NCBI RefSeq assembly: GCF_002298975.1
Contig: NZ_DBMV01000002.1
Coordinates: 1 to 50,522 of the forward strand
Source of the DNA: Ralstonia sp. UBA689
GTDB taxonomy: Bacteria; Pseudomonadota; Gammaproteobacteria; Burkholderiales; Burkholderiaceae
DNA: 50,522 nt
Reading direction: 5' to 3'
Positions 9,998 to 18,522 of this stretch are shown here, piece after piece; the stretch's first letter is position 1, and every line of letters begins with the position of its first letter. The notes beneath the pieces are model-generated. The model was not told the DNA's origin. It saw nothing but the letters and a program-made list of their open reading frames with translations, and did no database searches. A program made the translations under genes and the position numbers.

Positions 9998-11494
9998 ATG
10001 GAATACCTCCTCGCGCTCGACCAGGGCACATCCAGCTCACGCGCCATCGTCTTCAACCGCGCCGGCCAGATCGTCGCCAGCGCCCAGCAGGAGTTTCCGC
10101 AACATTTTCCGCAGCCCGGCTGGGTCGAGCATGACCCGTTCGACATCTGGAACAGCCAGCTCGCCACCTGCCGCGCGGCACTCGAACAAGCGAAGCTCTC
10201 CGCCGCCGACATGGCGGCGCTTGGCATCACCAACCAGCGCGAAACCACGGTGGTGTGGGAACGCGCCACCGGCAAACCGATCTTCAACGCGATCGTCTGG
10301 CAGGACCGCCGCACGGAAGCCATCTGCGAGCGCCTGCGCGCCGAGGGCCTGGAAGACGAGGTGCGCAAGCGCACCGGGCTTGTCATCGACCCGTATTTTT
10401 CGGCCACCAAGCTGCGCTGGATTCTCGACCATGTGGATGGCGCCCGCGAGCGCGCTGCGCGTGGCGAACTCGCTTTCGGCACGGTCGATAGCTGGCTCGT
10501 GTGGCAGCTCACGCGCGGCCGCCTGCATGTGACCGATGTGTCGAACGCATCCCGCACGATGCTGTGGAACATCCACACCGGCGAGTGGGATGCCGACCTC
10601 ATGCGCGCGCTCGACATCCACCCGAGCCTGTTGCCCGAGGTACATCCGTCCGCGTATCAATTTGGGCAGACCGACGCCGACTGGCTCGGTGCCTCGCTCA
10701 CGATCGGCGGCATTGCCGGCGACCAGCAATCCGCCCTGTTCGGCCAGGCCTGCTTCAAGCCCGGCATGGCCAAGAACACCTACGGTACCGGCTGCTTCAT
10801 GCTGCTCAACACGGGCGACAAGGCCGTCCAGTCGCACAACGGGCTGATCAGCACGGCGGCCTGTCAGAGCGGCCCGAAACGCAGCTACGCGCTCGAAGGC
10901 AGCGTGTTCGTGGGCGGGGCTGTGGTGCAGTGGCTGCGCGACGGCCTGCGCGCCATCCAGCGCTCGGCCGACGTGGAGGGCCTGGCCGCTTCGGTGCCCG
11001 ACTCCGGCGGTGTGGTGTTCGTGCCGTCGTTCACCGGCCTGGGCGCACCGTACTGGGACCCGACCGCGCAGGGCGCCATCGTTGGCCTGTCACGCGGCAC
11101 GACCATCGGCCATATCGCGCGGGCCGCGCTGGAATCCATCGCCTTCCAGAGCACGGCGCTCTTGCAGGCCATGACGCGCGACGCGGTCTCCGCCATCACG
11201 GAGCTGCGTGTCGACGGCGGTGCCTCGGCCAACAACCTGCTGCTGCAGTTCCAGGCGGATCTGCTCGGCATTCCGGTCGTGCGTCCGGAGATCATCGAGA
11301 CCACCGCGTTGGGCGCGGCCTACCTGGCCGGCATTGCCACCGGCTTCTACCGGGGCGAAGACGAGGTCGCGCAGCAATGGCGTGCCTCGCGCACATTCCA
11401 CCCCGTCATCAGCCGGGACGAAGCCCTGAGCCGCATGGCGCAATGGGAGATGGCCGTCGCGCAGGTGCGCCTGCCCACCACGCGCGGGCACTGA
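9998..11494 (+). CDS. glpK: Glycerol kinase
   Basis: FGGY-family kinase of 498 residues that makes sn-glycerol-3-phosphate from glycerol and ATP, trapping the imported substrate and feeding GlpD. The N-terminal phosphate-binding motif LALDQGTSSSRA (5-16) and the later VDGGASANNLLLQFQ segment are diagnostic; the length equals that of E. coli GlpK (502). The chosen ATG gives MEYLLALDQG, the usual N-terminus, although its own Shine-Dalgarno sequence is poor. It is the last gene of the glycerol operon and is followed by a strong terminator. Confidence 0.97.
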   Translation: MEYLLALDQGTSSSRAIVFNRAGQIVASAQQEFPQHFPQPGWVEHDPFDIWNSQLATCRAALEQAKLSAADMAALGITNQRETTVVWERATGKPIFNAIVWQDRRTEAICERLRAEGLEDEVRKRTGLVIDPYFSATKLRWILDHVDGARERAARGELAFGTVDSWLVWQLTRGRLHVTDVSNASRTMLWNIHTGEWDADLMRALDIHPSLLPEVHPSAYQFGQTDADWLGASLTIGGIAGDQQSALFGQACFKPGMAKNTYGTGCFMLLNTGDKAVQSHNGLISTAACQSGPKRSYALEGSVFVGGAVVQWLRDGLRAIQRSADVEGLAASVPDSGGVVFVPSFTGLGAPYWDPTAQGAIVGLSRGTTIGHIARAALESIAFQSTALLQAMTRDAVSAITELRVDGGASANNLLLQFQADLLGIPVVRPEIIETTALGAAYLAGIATGFYRGEDEVAQQWRASRTFHPVISRDEALSRMAQWEMAVAQVRLPTTRGH

Positions 11495-11518
11495 ACGCCA
11501 ACATACCGCGCACAAGAC

Positions 11519-11542
11519 AAAGGCGACCCGAGGGTCGCCTTT
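11519..11542. terminator. Bidirectional terminator between glpK and a convergent gene
   Basis: AAAGGCGACCC and GGTCGCCTTT flank a short GAG loop, giving a stem of about ten base pairs with A- and T-rich flanks that works in either direction. It ends the glycerol operon from the left and the lysine-rich protein gene from the right. Confidence 0.85.
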
Positions 11543-11570
11543 CTGCTCTTCATGGAGCGCATGCGGCGGC

Positions 11571-11951
11571 TTACTTGCCTTCGCTGTCCGGCGCCTGGGT
11601 CATGCCGCCCTGTGTCGCCATGGCTTCCTTGCGCTTGACGCTGGCCTCCTTCTTCTCGGCCTTGCGGTTGGCTTTGGCGGCCTTCTTCTCGGCCTTATAG
11701 GTGGCCTTGGCGCCGGCCTTGCGCGCCTTGTACTCATCGTTCGCGGCCTTGTCGTCAATGCGCTTCTGCACCAGCGGGTCGGTCGACGACGCCGCGCGCG
11801 ATTGTCCCTCCGGCGCGGCCTGCATAGTGCTGTTGGGTGGCGCAGCATCCGGAGCGGTCTGCGGTGCTGGGTTCATCTGGGCCAAGGCGGCCGACGCAGC
11901 GAGCGTGGCAGCCATGGCGAAAGCGGTCTTCAGTACACGCTGTCGAGTCAT
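11571..11951 (-). CDS. Lysine/alanine-rich exported protein of unknown function
   Basis: A 126-residue protein with a Sec signal peptide (about 1-24, ending ASAALA) followed by a Pro/Ala-rich linker and a strongly basic, helix-prone C-terminal half. That half has repeated Lys/Ala/Glu words such as KAEKKAAKANRKAEKK. There are no cysteines in the mature part and no recognisable domain. Similar short basic exported proteins are common in Burkholderiaceae. The Lys/Ala composition could bind nucleic acid or anionic polymer in the periplasm, but that is only a guess. It is a single gene, convergent with glpK. Confidence 0.75.
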   Translation of the reverse strand: MTRQRVLKTAFAMAATLAASAALAQMNPAPQTAPDAAPPNSTMQAAPEGQSRAASSTDPLVQKRIDDKAANDEYKARKAGAKATYKAEKKAAKANRKAEKKEASVKRKEAMATQGGMTQAPDSEGK

Positions 11952-12145
11952 GGTTGGGCTCCTTCTCGGTTCGTTTCAGGGAATGGACTGACCACATAAG
12001 CGATGCGTACACCGCTTCCTTGTGATCGCAACGCGCCTCAAAGTCGCGCGTTGGTTGTCGCAGGTCACGACACCGTTGGTGCCGCAAGAAGCGCTCCCGA
12101 GCCATCGACTACACTGCGCGCTGGTTTCCCCCCCTTGCTTGCGCC

Positions 12146-12772
12146 GTGTCCGACCACACTCCCGATTTCGTCCTGCTCGATCCGCCCGCCGACGCCCTGC
12201 CGCTGAGCGAAGATGCCGCCGCCGACCACGTCGCGAGCGTGCAGCGCTGGCTAGAAGATGCCGTGATCGGCCTGAACCTGTGCCCATTCGCCAAGGCCGT
12301 GCACGTCAAGCGCCAGGTGCGCTACGCCGTCAGCCGCGCCACGATGGACGGCGACGTGCTCGACCATCTGCGTGCCGAAGCCGATCTGCTGCACGCCACC
12401 CCCGCCGCACAGATCGACACCACGCTGCTGATCGTTCCCGCGCTCGCCGATTTCTTCGACTTCCACACCCTCACCGAACGCGCCGAAGCCGTACTCGCCA
12501 AGGCCGGCTACGAAGGCGAGCTGCAACTGGCAAGCTTTCACCCCGATTTCGTCTTCGCCGATACCGACCCAGACGACATCGCCAATGCCACCAATCGCGC
12601 TCCCGTCCCGATCCTGCACCTGCTGCGCGAAGACAGCATCGCCCGAGCCGCAGCGGCAGTGCCCGACGCAGCGGACATCTACGAGCGAAATATCGCGACG
12701 ATGGAAAAGCTCGGCCCCGAAGGCTGGGCAGAAATGGTCGAGAAGTTCAGCAAGACACCGCCCCACGACTGA
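12146..12772 (+). CDS. DUF1415 family protein
   Basis: A 208-residue soluble protein matching DUF1415. The hallmark WLEDAVIGLNLCPFAKAV lies at about residues 35-52, with a Cys-Pro near the start of the conserved core, and ASFHPDFVFAD follows in the middle. The function is unknown. It begins at GTG (MSDHTPDF). No obvious operon partner: the next 217 bases are a palindromic repeat element and the following gene is on the other strand. Confidence 0.85.
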   Translation: MSDHTPDFVLLDPPADALPLSEDAAADHVASVQRWLEDAVIGLNLCPFAKAVHVKRQVRYAVSRATMDGDVLDHLRAEADLLHATPAAQIDTTLLIVPALADFFDFHTLTERAEAVLAKAGYEGELQLASFHPDFVFADTDPDDIANATNRAPVPILHLLREDSIARAAAAVPDAADIYERNIATMEKLGPEGWAEMVEKFSKTPPHD

Positions 12773-12789
12773 CCAAAAAACAGCGACGT

Positions 12790-13006
12790 TTTGGCCGTCC
12801 CCTGCCCTAGATGGCGCCTTGAATTTCTGTTGCAGAGAGGAAAAAGGAAGGGAAACTGTCTGAGCGCAGCGAGTTTTTCCCTTCCCCTCTCTGCGACAGA
12901 AATTCAAGGGATGGGTCGCCATCTCGGGCGCGCCTTTCTTTGCTTACTTTCTTTGGCAAGACAAAGAAAGTGAGTCAGCCCCGGCAGGGGATGAAACAAG
13001 GGATGC
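12790..13006. repeat. 217-bp palindromic intergenic repeat, copy 1
   Basis: Shares almost its whole length with 31231-31446. It contains a long hairpin from 12810 to 12923 (outer pair GATGGCG/CGCCATC, then TTGAATTTCTGT/ACAGAAATTCAA, then GCAGAGAGG/CCTCTCTGC). A second hairpin at 12946-12971 has arms ACTTTCTTTG and CAAAGAAAGT. Compensated substitutions between the copies support a selected fold. I recall the second hairpin motif as widespread in Ralstonia, Xanthomonas and relatives. It fills the gap between two convergent genes. Confidence 0.85.
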
Positions 13007-13037
13007 ACCACCCGCATCAATCAAGCAAACCAAAGAA

Positions 13038-14651
13038 TCAAACCGCCCGATCCCCCGGCGGCGTCCACTGATACATCCACGTCTCTGACAACAGCCGATC
13101 CCCCGACTGCAGCGTGAGCTGCAGCTCGATCGGCGCATTGCTGGCATCCGGCACCACGTCGAACATCGCCCGCACGCCATCGATGCTCGCCAGCGGCCGC
13201 GCCGAGACAATCTCCACGCGCCCGCGTGAGGTGCGGATGACGGGCTCCACCGTGGCGCCCGCCGTAGACCGGCCCAGCCGTGACAGCTCCCCGCCCGCAA
13301 AGTCGATCACGAAGCGCCAGGAAAAAACCTTGCGCGACTGCCCCACGATGCCGCCGATGCCCGTGCGCGTGGCTACCACGCGAGCCAGCGGCGAGGCCGC
13401 AGCGGGCTGTGCACCCCAGGTCAGCCGGTAGCCGAAGGCCAGTTCCTGCCCGGCGCGCGGCGCCACGGCCGGACGCCAGAAGGCGACGATGTTGTCGAAA
13501 GTCTCGTCGTTGGCGGACAGCTCAACCAGTTCGACCGCGCCCTCGCCCCAGCCGTGGGTGGGTTCGACCCACACGCTCGGGCGTTTCTCATAGAACACGC
13601 CGTCGTCCTGATAGTGATCGGGGTTGCGGTCGCGCTGGAGCAGGCCGAAGCCGCGCAGGTTGTCATCGGCAAAGCGTTGGCTGCGCAGCGCGGGCGGGTT
13701 GGCGAGCGGGCGCCAGATCCATTCGCCCGAGCCGCGCCAGATGGAGAGGCCGTCGGAATCATGGATCTCGGGCCGCCAGTCCGATGCGCGCCAGCGGCGG
13801 GCGGCGCTGCGACGATCACCGGCGCGGTCGGCGCGGTCGTTCTCGCCGTAGAGGAACATGCTGGTGAGCGGTGCGACACCCAGCCGCTCGATCGGCTTGC
13901 GCACGAAGAGCGTGGCCTGCACGTCCATCGCCAGCGTGTCGCCAGGGCGGATGTCGAAGCGATAGACACCCGCCACGCTGGGCGAATCGAGTAGCGCATA
14001 GACGCGCAGCGTGTCGGTGTCGGGCGCCGGGCGCAGCAGCCAGAACTCCGTGAAATCAGGAAACTCCTCGGCGCGCGACAGGCCGGTGTCGATCGCCAGC
14101 CCGCGCGCCGACATGCCGTACTGCCACTGCCCACCCACCGCGCGGAAATAGCTGGCACCCAGGAACGCAGCCACGTCGCGTGTCGGGTCGGCCCTGGTGG
14201 TCAGCCGAAAGCCGGCGAAGCCGAGATCGGCCGGCAGCGACTGGTGGTCCAACCCGCTTTTTCCATAGTCGAACATGGCGGGGTCGTAGGCGATCAGGCG
14301 CGCGTGGCCGTCCACGACCTCATGCATCCGCACGGGCGATTTGAAGAACAGGCCCAGGTGAAAGAACCGGGCCTCGAATGGCAGGTGCTGTCCAGCCCAC
14401 AGGGCGTGGCCGGCACGGTAGGCGATGGATTGGTAATCGTCCCATCCCAGCTTGGCCAGCGGGCCGGGGAGCCGCCTGCTGCGTGGGTGGTACGGATGGG
14501 CCGCCAGCGCACGGGCGCGCGCCAGCAAGTCGGCTTCGTCAAACGGCTCGGGCACGCCCAGCATGCCCCGGGGTGCAGTGCCATGGGACAACCCAGGGGC
14601 CAGGGCGAGCAGCCCGGCGGCCAACTGCTTGAGCAGGTCGCGACGATGCAT
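13038..14651 (-). CDS. opgD: Periplasmic glucan biosynthesis protein OpgD/MdoD
   Basis: A 537-residue member of the OpgG/OpgD family that shapes the backbone of osmoregulated periplasmic glucans. The N-terminus HRRDLLKQLAAGLLALAPG is a twin-arginine signal, as in E. coli OpgD (551 residues), which distinguishes it from Sec-exported OpgG. Family blocks include FHLGLFFKSPVRMHEV near residues 95-110, FDYGKSGLDHQSLP, and GFGLLQRDRNPDHYQD near 335-350. No opgH or opgG lies in the window, so it is a stand-alone gene. It diverges from the AGE-family gene. Confidence 0.92.
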   Translation of the reverse strand: MHRRDLLKQLAAGLLALAPGLSHGTAPRGMLGVPEPFDEADLLARARALAAHPYHPRSRRLPGPLAKLGWDDYQSIAYRAGHALWAGQHLPFEARFFHLGLFFKSPVRMHEVVDGHARLIAYDPAMFDYGKSGLDHQSLPADLGFAGFRLTTRADPTRDVAAFLGASYFRAVGGQWQYGMSARGLAIDTGLSRAEEFPDFTEFWLLRPAPDTDTLRVYALLDSPSVAGVYRFDIRPGDTLAMDVQATLFVRKPIERLGVAPLTSMFLYGENDRADRAGDRRSAARRWRASDWRPEIHDSDGLSIWRGSGEWIWRPLANPPALRSQRFADDNLRGFGLLQRDRNPDHYQDDGVFYEKRPSVWVEPTHGWGEGAVELVELSANDETFDNIVAFWRPAVAPRAGQELAFGYRLTWGAQPAAASPLARVVATRTGIGGIVGQSRKVFSWRFVIDFAGGELSRLGRSTAGATVEPVIRTSRGRVEIVSARPLASIDGVRAMFDVVPDASNAPIELQLTLQSGDRLLSETWMYQWTPPGDRAV

Positions 14652-14743
14652 GGATCAGGGCGAAGCCGAAGTTCAGGCAGTGTCGCACAAACCCACGCCC
14701 AGGCAGTCTCCCGCAAGAAAGCTTTCATTGGACCCACAACCCT

Positions 14744-14771
14744 TTGGCACGGCCGGGATTGGTGCCAATCC
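14744..14771. promoter_or_regulatory. Overlapping inverted repeats upstream of the AGE-family gene
   Basis: TTGGCAC (14744-14750) with GTGCCAA (14762-14768), and GGATTGG (14756-14762) with CCAATCC (14765-14771), are two perfect 7-bp inverted repeats sharing bases. They lie in the 214-bp divergent spacer, about 95 bases before the epimerase start. They could be an operator or alternative hairpins. Confidence 0.35.
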
Positions 14772-14865
14772 GCGTGGCGCCCGCCCGGGAGTTGGAGCAC
14801 AATCTAGGCCCCGTTGGTCCCGCCTGCCCCTGGGGCCGACGCCGGCCACGATCATCTCGGCACAC

Positions 14866-16125
14866 ATGTTTCCTACGTTCTCCACGTCTGCCCTGCCCGG
14901 CACGGCCGAACCGTCCACCGCGACTGCGGTGAGCGATTCAGCGGCCGCCCTGGAGGGGTTCGACCGCTATTACGACGACATCCTGCTGCCCATGTGGCTC
15001 GGCCCAGGCTGGAACGCACAGGCCGGCCTCTGCTATGAGGCGCTGATCGTCGAGAACGGTGCGCTGGTGCCAACCTCCACCTCGCGCTACCGGGCCATGG
15101 CCTGCGCCCGGCAACTGTATACATTTGCCCGCGCGACGCAGCTCTCGGCCCGCCATGGCGCGCTGTGCGCCGAGCGTGCCGCCGCGCTGTGCCATGCGCT
15201 GGACACGCGCTTTCGCGACACGATCCACGGCGGCTGGCTGTTCTCGATCGACAGCGCCCTGGCGCCGCAGGACACCACCAAGGATTTGTATACGCACGCG
15301 TTCGTGCTGTTCGCGGCCGCCCACTGGCTGGCGGTGAGCGACGACCCGCGCGCCAGCGCGCTGATGCACGACGCGCACGACGTGATCGCCCACCGCTTTG
15401 CACGTGTGGGTGCCCTGCCGCTACCGGTCGCCGCCATGAATGCCACGTTCACCGAGCGACTGGCCGGCGTCGCCCAAAACCCGGTGATGCATCTGACCGA
15501 GGCCTATCTGGCCGCCGCCGCGCTGGACGAGCCTCCTGCCTGGGCCGAAGCCGGCGTGCGCACGCTGGCCGAGGGCATCCTCGCGCGCTTCATCGACCCG
15601 GGCACCGGTAGCATCACCGAATTGCCGGTCGACGAAGCCAGCGCAGACAACCGCATCGAGCCCGGCCACCAGTTCGAATGGTTCTATCTGGTGCGCGCGC
15701 ACGCCGACATGTTCTCGCGCTCCGAAGCCGGCCGCCATTTGGCCGACACGCTCGGCCGGGCCGTGGACGCGGCCTGCCGCCTGGGCGTGGATGCCGGCAC
15801 CCAGGGCGTCTGCCTGTCGCTCGGCCTGGACGGCACGATGCGCGACGCCAGCCAGCGCATCTGGGCCCAGACCGAGTACGGCCGCGCGCTGGCCCTGTGC
15901 ACCGAGACCCAGGGTGCGATGCTCGCGCGCATGCTGCCGACGTGGTTCGCGCGCTTCCTGCACGCGCACGGCTGGCACGAGGTGATCGACGCCGCCGGCC
16001 ACCGCCTGCGCACCGACATGCCGTCGAGCACGCCGTACCACATCACCACTTTCTACGAGGCCGCCAGGGCGACGCGCAACACGGCGCCCGGCTCGGCTTT
16101 ACGTTGTACCCAAGCTGTTGATTAA
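14866..16125 (+). CDS. AGE-family sugar epimerase/isomerase
   Basis: A 419-residue (alpha/alpha)6-barrel protein of the N-acylglucosamine 2-epimerase superfamily, which also includes mannose isomerase and cellobiose epimerase. Recognisable barrel motifs are IHGGWLFSID near 120, DLYTHAFVLFAAAHW near 140, MHLTEAYLAAA near 208 and EPGHQFEWFYLV near 265; the conserved histidines and arginines of the active site sit in these. No signal peptide is seen. I chose the ATG at 14866. The preceding bases are promoter-like and the frame upstream lacks family similarity. The stop is eight bases from the MFS gene, so the pair is probably one operon. Mannose/fructose isomerisation and ManNAc/GlcNAc epimerisation are equally open. 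Confidence 0.82.
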   Translation: MFPTFSTSALPGTAEPSTATAVSDSAAALEGFDRYYDDILLPMWLGPGWNAQAGLCYEALIVENGALVPTSTSRYRAMACARQLYTFARATQLSARHGALCAERAAALCHALDTRFRDTIHGGWLFSIDSALAPQDTTKDLYTHAFVLFAAAHWLAVSDDPRASALMHDAHDVIAHRFARVGALPLPVAAMNATFTERLAGVAQNPVMHLTEAYLAAAALDEPPAWAEAGVRTLAEGILARFIDPGTGSITELPVDEASADNRIEPGHQFEWFYLVRAHADMFSRSEAGRHLADTLGRAVDAACRLGVDAGTQGVCLSLGLDGTMRDASQRIWAQTEYGRALALCTETQGAMLARMLPTWFARFLHAHGWHEVIDAAGHRLRTDMPSSTPYHITTFYEAARATRNTAPGSALRCTQAVD

Positions 16126-16133
16126 GACACACC

Positions 16134-17435
16134 GTGCATAGCCCCAACCCCAACGAATCCAAGGCCCGCGCCATCTTCCGGGTCGTCAGCGGCAACTTCC
16201 TGGAGATGTACGACTTCATGGTCTACGGCTACTACGCCAAGGCCATTGCCGATACCTTCTTCCCCGCAGGCAACGAGTTCCTCTCGCTGATGCTGTCGCT
16301 GGTGACGTTTGGCGCCGGCTTCCTGATGCGGCCGCTGGGCGCGATCTTCCTGGGCGCCTACATCGACCGCCACGGCCGCCGCACCGGCCTGATCCTGACG
16401 CTGGCGCTGATGGCGTGCGGCACGCTGCTGATCGCGCTGGTGCCGGGCTACGCCACCATCGGCCTGGCGGCGCCGCTGCTGGTGCTGGTCGGGCGGTTGC
16501 TGCAGGGCTTCTCGGCCGGTGTGGAGCTGGGCGGTGTGTCGGTCTACCTGGCGGAAATCGCCACCCCGGGCCGCAAGGGCTTCTTCGTAAGCTGGCAGTC
16601 GGGCAGCCAGCAGGTGGCGGTGATGTTTGCCGCACTGCTGGGTGTGATGCTGTCGCTCCTGCTGCCTGCCAATGAAATGAGCGCGTGGGGCTGGCGCGTG
16701 CCGTTCGTGGTCGGCTGCCTGATCGTGCCGTTCCTGTTCATCATCCGCCGCTCGCTGCAGGAGACGGAAGAATTCCAGAAGCGCAAGCACCGTCCGGACC
16801 TGGCCGCCGTATTCCGCTCGATGGGCCAGAACTGGCGCCTGGTTGGTGCAGGCACGCTGCTGGTGGTGATGACCACGGTGTCGTTCTACCTGATCACCGC
16901 CTACACGCCGACCTTCGGCAAGAGCGTGCTGCACCTGTCCGACATGGACAGCCTGATCGTCACGCTGTGCGTGGGGGCTTCCAATCTGTTCTGGCTGCCG
17001 GTGATGGGCGCGGTGTCCGACCGCGTCGGCCGCCGCCCGCTGCTGATCCTCTTTACGGTGCTGATGCTGGTGACCGCCTATCCGGCCATGGTGTGGCTGG
17101 TGAGCGAGCCGTCGTTCGGCCGCATGCTGGCGGTGCTGCTGTGGCTGTCGTTCCTGTACGGCAGCTATAACGGCGCGATGGTCGTCACGCTCACCGAGAT
17201 CATGCCGCCGGAAGTGCGCACCACCGGCTTCTCGCTGGCGTACAGCTTGGCGACAGCCATTTTCGGCGGCTTCACCCCGGCAATTGCCACTTGGCTGATT
17301 CACACCACCGGCAACAAGGCGATGCCGGGCGTGTGGGTGTCGTTGGCGGCGCTGTGCGGGCTGATCGCCACGCTGGCGGTGGTCAAGCCGGCGGGCCGGC
17401 ACGTGCACGGCACGGGCACGGCCTCCGCTGCCTGA
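16134..17435 (+). CDS. MFS transporter, citrate/tricarballylate proton-symporter type
   Basis: A 433-residue major facilitator with about twelve membrane segments. The metabolite:H+ symporter features are NFLEMYDFMVYGYYAK at the N-terminus, LMRPLGAIFLGAYIDRHGRR (loop 2-3) and GRLLQGFSAGVELGG (helix 4). These resemble CitA/TcuC carriers and, more distantly, ProP and ShiA. It starts at GTG eight bases after the epimerase stop, with no separate promoter. The coupling suggests it imports the substrate or a precursor for that enzyme. The subfamily's usual substrates are carboxylates, so a sugar acid is possible. Confidence 0.82.
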   Translation: MHSPNPNESKARAIFRVVSGNFLEMYDFMVYGYYAKAIADTFFPAGNEFLSLMLSLVTFGAGFLMRPLGAIFLGAYIDRHGRRTGLILTLALMACGTLLIALVPGYATIGLAAPLLVLVGRLLQGFSAGVELGGVSVYLAEIATPGRKGFFVSWQSGSQQVAVMFAALLGVMLSLLLPANEMSAWGWRVPFVVGCLIVPFLFIIRRSLQETEEFQKRKHRPDLAAVFRSMGQNWRLVGAGTLLVVMTTVSFYLITAYTPTFGKSVLHLSDMDSLIVTLCVGASNLFWLPVMGAVSDRVGRRPLLILFTVLMLVTAYPAMVWLVSEPSFGRMLAVLLWLSFLYGSYNGAMVVTLTEIMPPEVRTTGFSLAYSLATAIFGGFTPAIATWLIHTTGNKAMPGVWVSLAALCGLIATLAVVKPAGRHVHGTGTASAA

Positions 17436-17442
17436 TCGCCCG

Positions 17443-18213
17443 ATGCAGACCCCGGGCGGCATCAACGCGATCCTGACGATCGAGCATTGCGGCTTTGCCG
17501 CATTGCCGCCCGAGCACAACGTCGAAGACGGCCCCTGGATACTGCGCATGGCGGGAGGTCTGGCCAAACGGGCCAACTCCGCCAACCCGCGCGCACCCGG
17601 CGCCGAACTGGACGCGGCCCAGGTCGACCGCATCGAAACGTTCTATCGCGGGGCGGGCCTGGCGCCCATCGTGCGCATCACGCCATTGGCCGCCCCCTCC
17701 GCCGATGCCTTGCTCGCCGCCCGTGGCTACCGCAAGGCCGACAGCAGCCTGGTCATGACAGCACGGCTTGCGCCCACGCTTGCAGCCGCGCTGCCCGACG
17801 GCATCGCACTCAGCATCGACACGACGATTCCCGACACCTGGCACGACGCCTTCGCGCAATTCGACGGCCTCAGTGCGCATGGACGCGCTACACGCCGCGC
17901 CATGCTCGATGCGCTCGATCGTCCGCACGCGGCGATCACGCTGCGGGACACGGAAGAAACCATCGTGGGAATTGGCCTGGCGGTGCGCGACGGCACGCAT
18001 GTGGGCCTGTTCGACGTGCGCGTCGCCAGCGCCGCGCGCGGGCGGGGCCTCGGTCGCGTGCTTACGACAGCCATGCTCGGCTGGGCACGCATGCACGGCA
18101 GCGCTCACGCTTATCTGCAGGTCGGCGCAGACAACGCGCCCGCCATCGGTCTGTACCGCTCGCTCGGCTTTGCCGACGCCTATCCCTACCACTATCGCGT
18201 CGCACGGGCCTGA
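17443..18213 (+). CDS. GNAT-family N-acetyltransferase
   Basis: A 256-residue protein. The C-terminal half (about 130-256) is a GNAT fold, with the acetyl-CoA-binding motif VRVASAARGRGLGRVL near 188-203 and NAPAIGLYRSLGFADAY near the end. The N-terminal half is less conserved and may be a degenerate second GNAT-like domain. The acceptor is unknown. It starts seven bases after the MFS gene and is probably the third gene of that operon. It ends 50 bases before the 42-bp tandem array. Confidence 0.82.
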   Translation: MQTPGGINAILTIEHCGFAALPPEHNVEDGPWILRMAGGLAKRANSANPRAPGAELDAAQVDRIETFYRGAGLAPIVRITPLAAPSADALLAARGYRKADSSLVMTARLAPTLAAALPDGIALSIDTTIPDTWHDAFAQFDGLSAHGRATRRAMLDALDRPHAAITLRDTEETIVGIGLAVRDGTHVGLFDVRVASAARGRGLGRVLTTAMLGWARMHGSAHAYLQVGADNAPAIGLYRSLGFADAYPYHYRVARA

Positions 18214-18263
18214 CGATCCGGCCCCGCACGTCGTGCTCAAAGCTTGACGTCCCGAGCGTCTAG

Positions 18264-18522
18264 CTCGACACGCCGAGAAAAAAGCCCCGCACTCCGAGTT
18301 CCGAGCTCGACACGCCGAGAAAAAGGCCTCGCACTCCGAGCTCCGAGCTCGACACGCCGAGAAAAAAACCCCGCACTCCGAGTTCCGAGCTCGACACGCC
18401 GAGAAAAAGGCCTCGCGCTCCGAGTTCCGAGCTCGACATGCCGAGAAAAAAGCCTCGCGCTCCGAGTTCCGAGCTCGGCATGCCGAGAAAAAAGCCTCGC
18501 GCTCCGAGTTCCGGACTCGGCC
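18264..18522. repeat. 42-bp tandem repeat array (six full units plus a partial)
   Basis: Units begin at 18264, 18306, 18348, 18390, 18432 and 18474, each exactly 42 bp, and a seventh partial unit runs into the stop codon of the next gene. Each unit starts CTCGACACGCCGAG, has a run of five to seven A, and ends CTCCGAGTTCCGAG or close to it. Units differ by a few substitutions but no indels. Read on the minus strand, each gives a GC-rich segment followed by TTTTT(T), as in a weak terminator. Because 42 is a multiple of three, all frames tend to stay open; I do not regard the array as coding. Confidence 0.93.

Noticed and set aside
14744..14762. TTGGCACG resembling a sigma-54 -24 element upstream of the AGE-family gene
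   Set aside because: The bases at the required -12 position are AT rather than GC, and no sigma-54 activator is nearby.
18264..18522. Possible CRISPR array
   Set aside because: Units are contiguous 42-bp repeats without unique spacers, and no cas gene is present.
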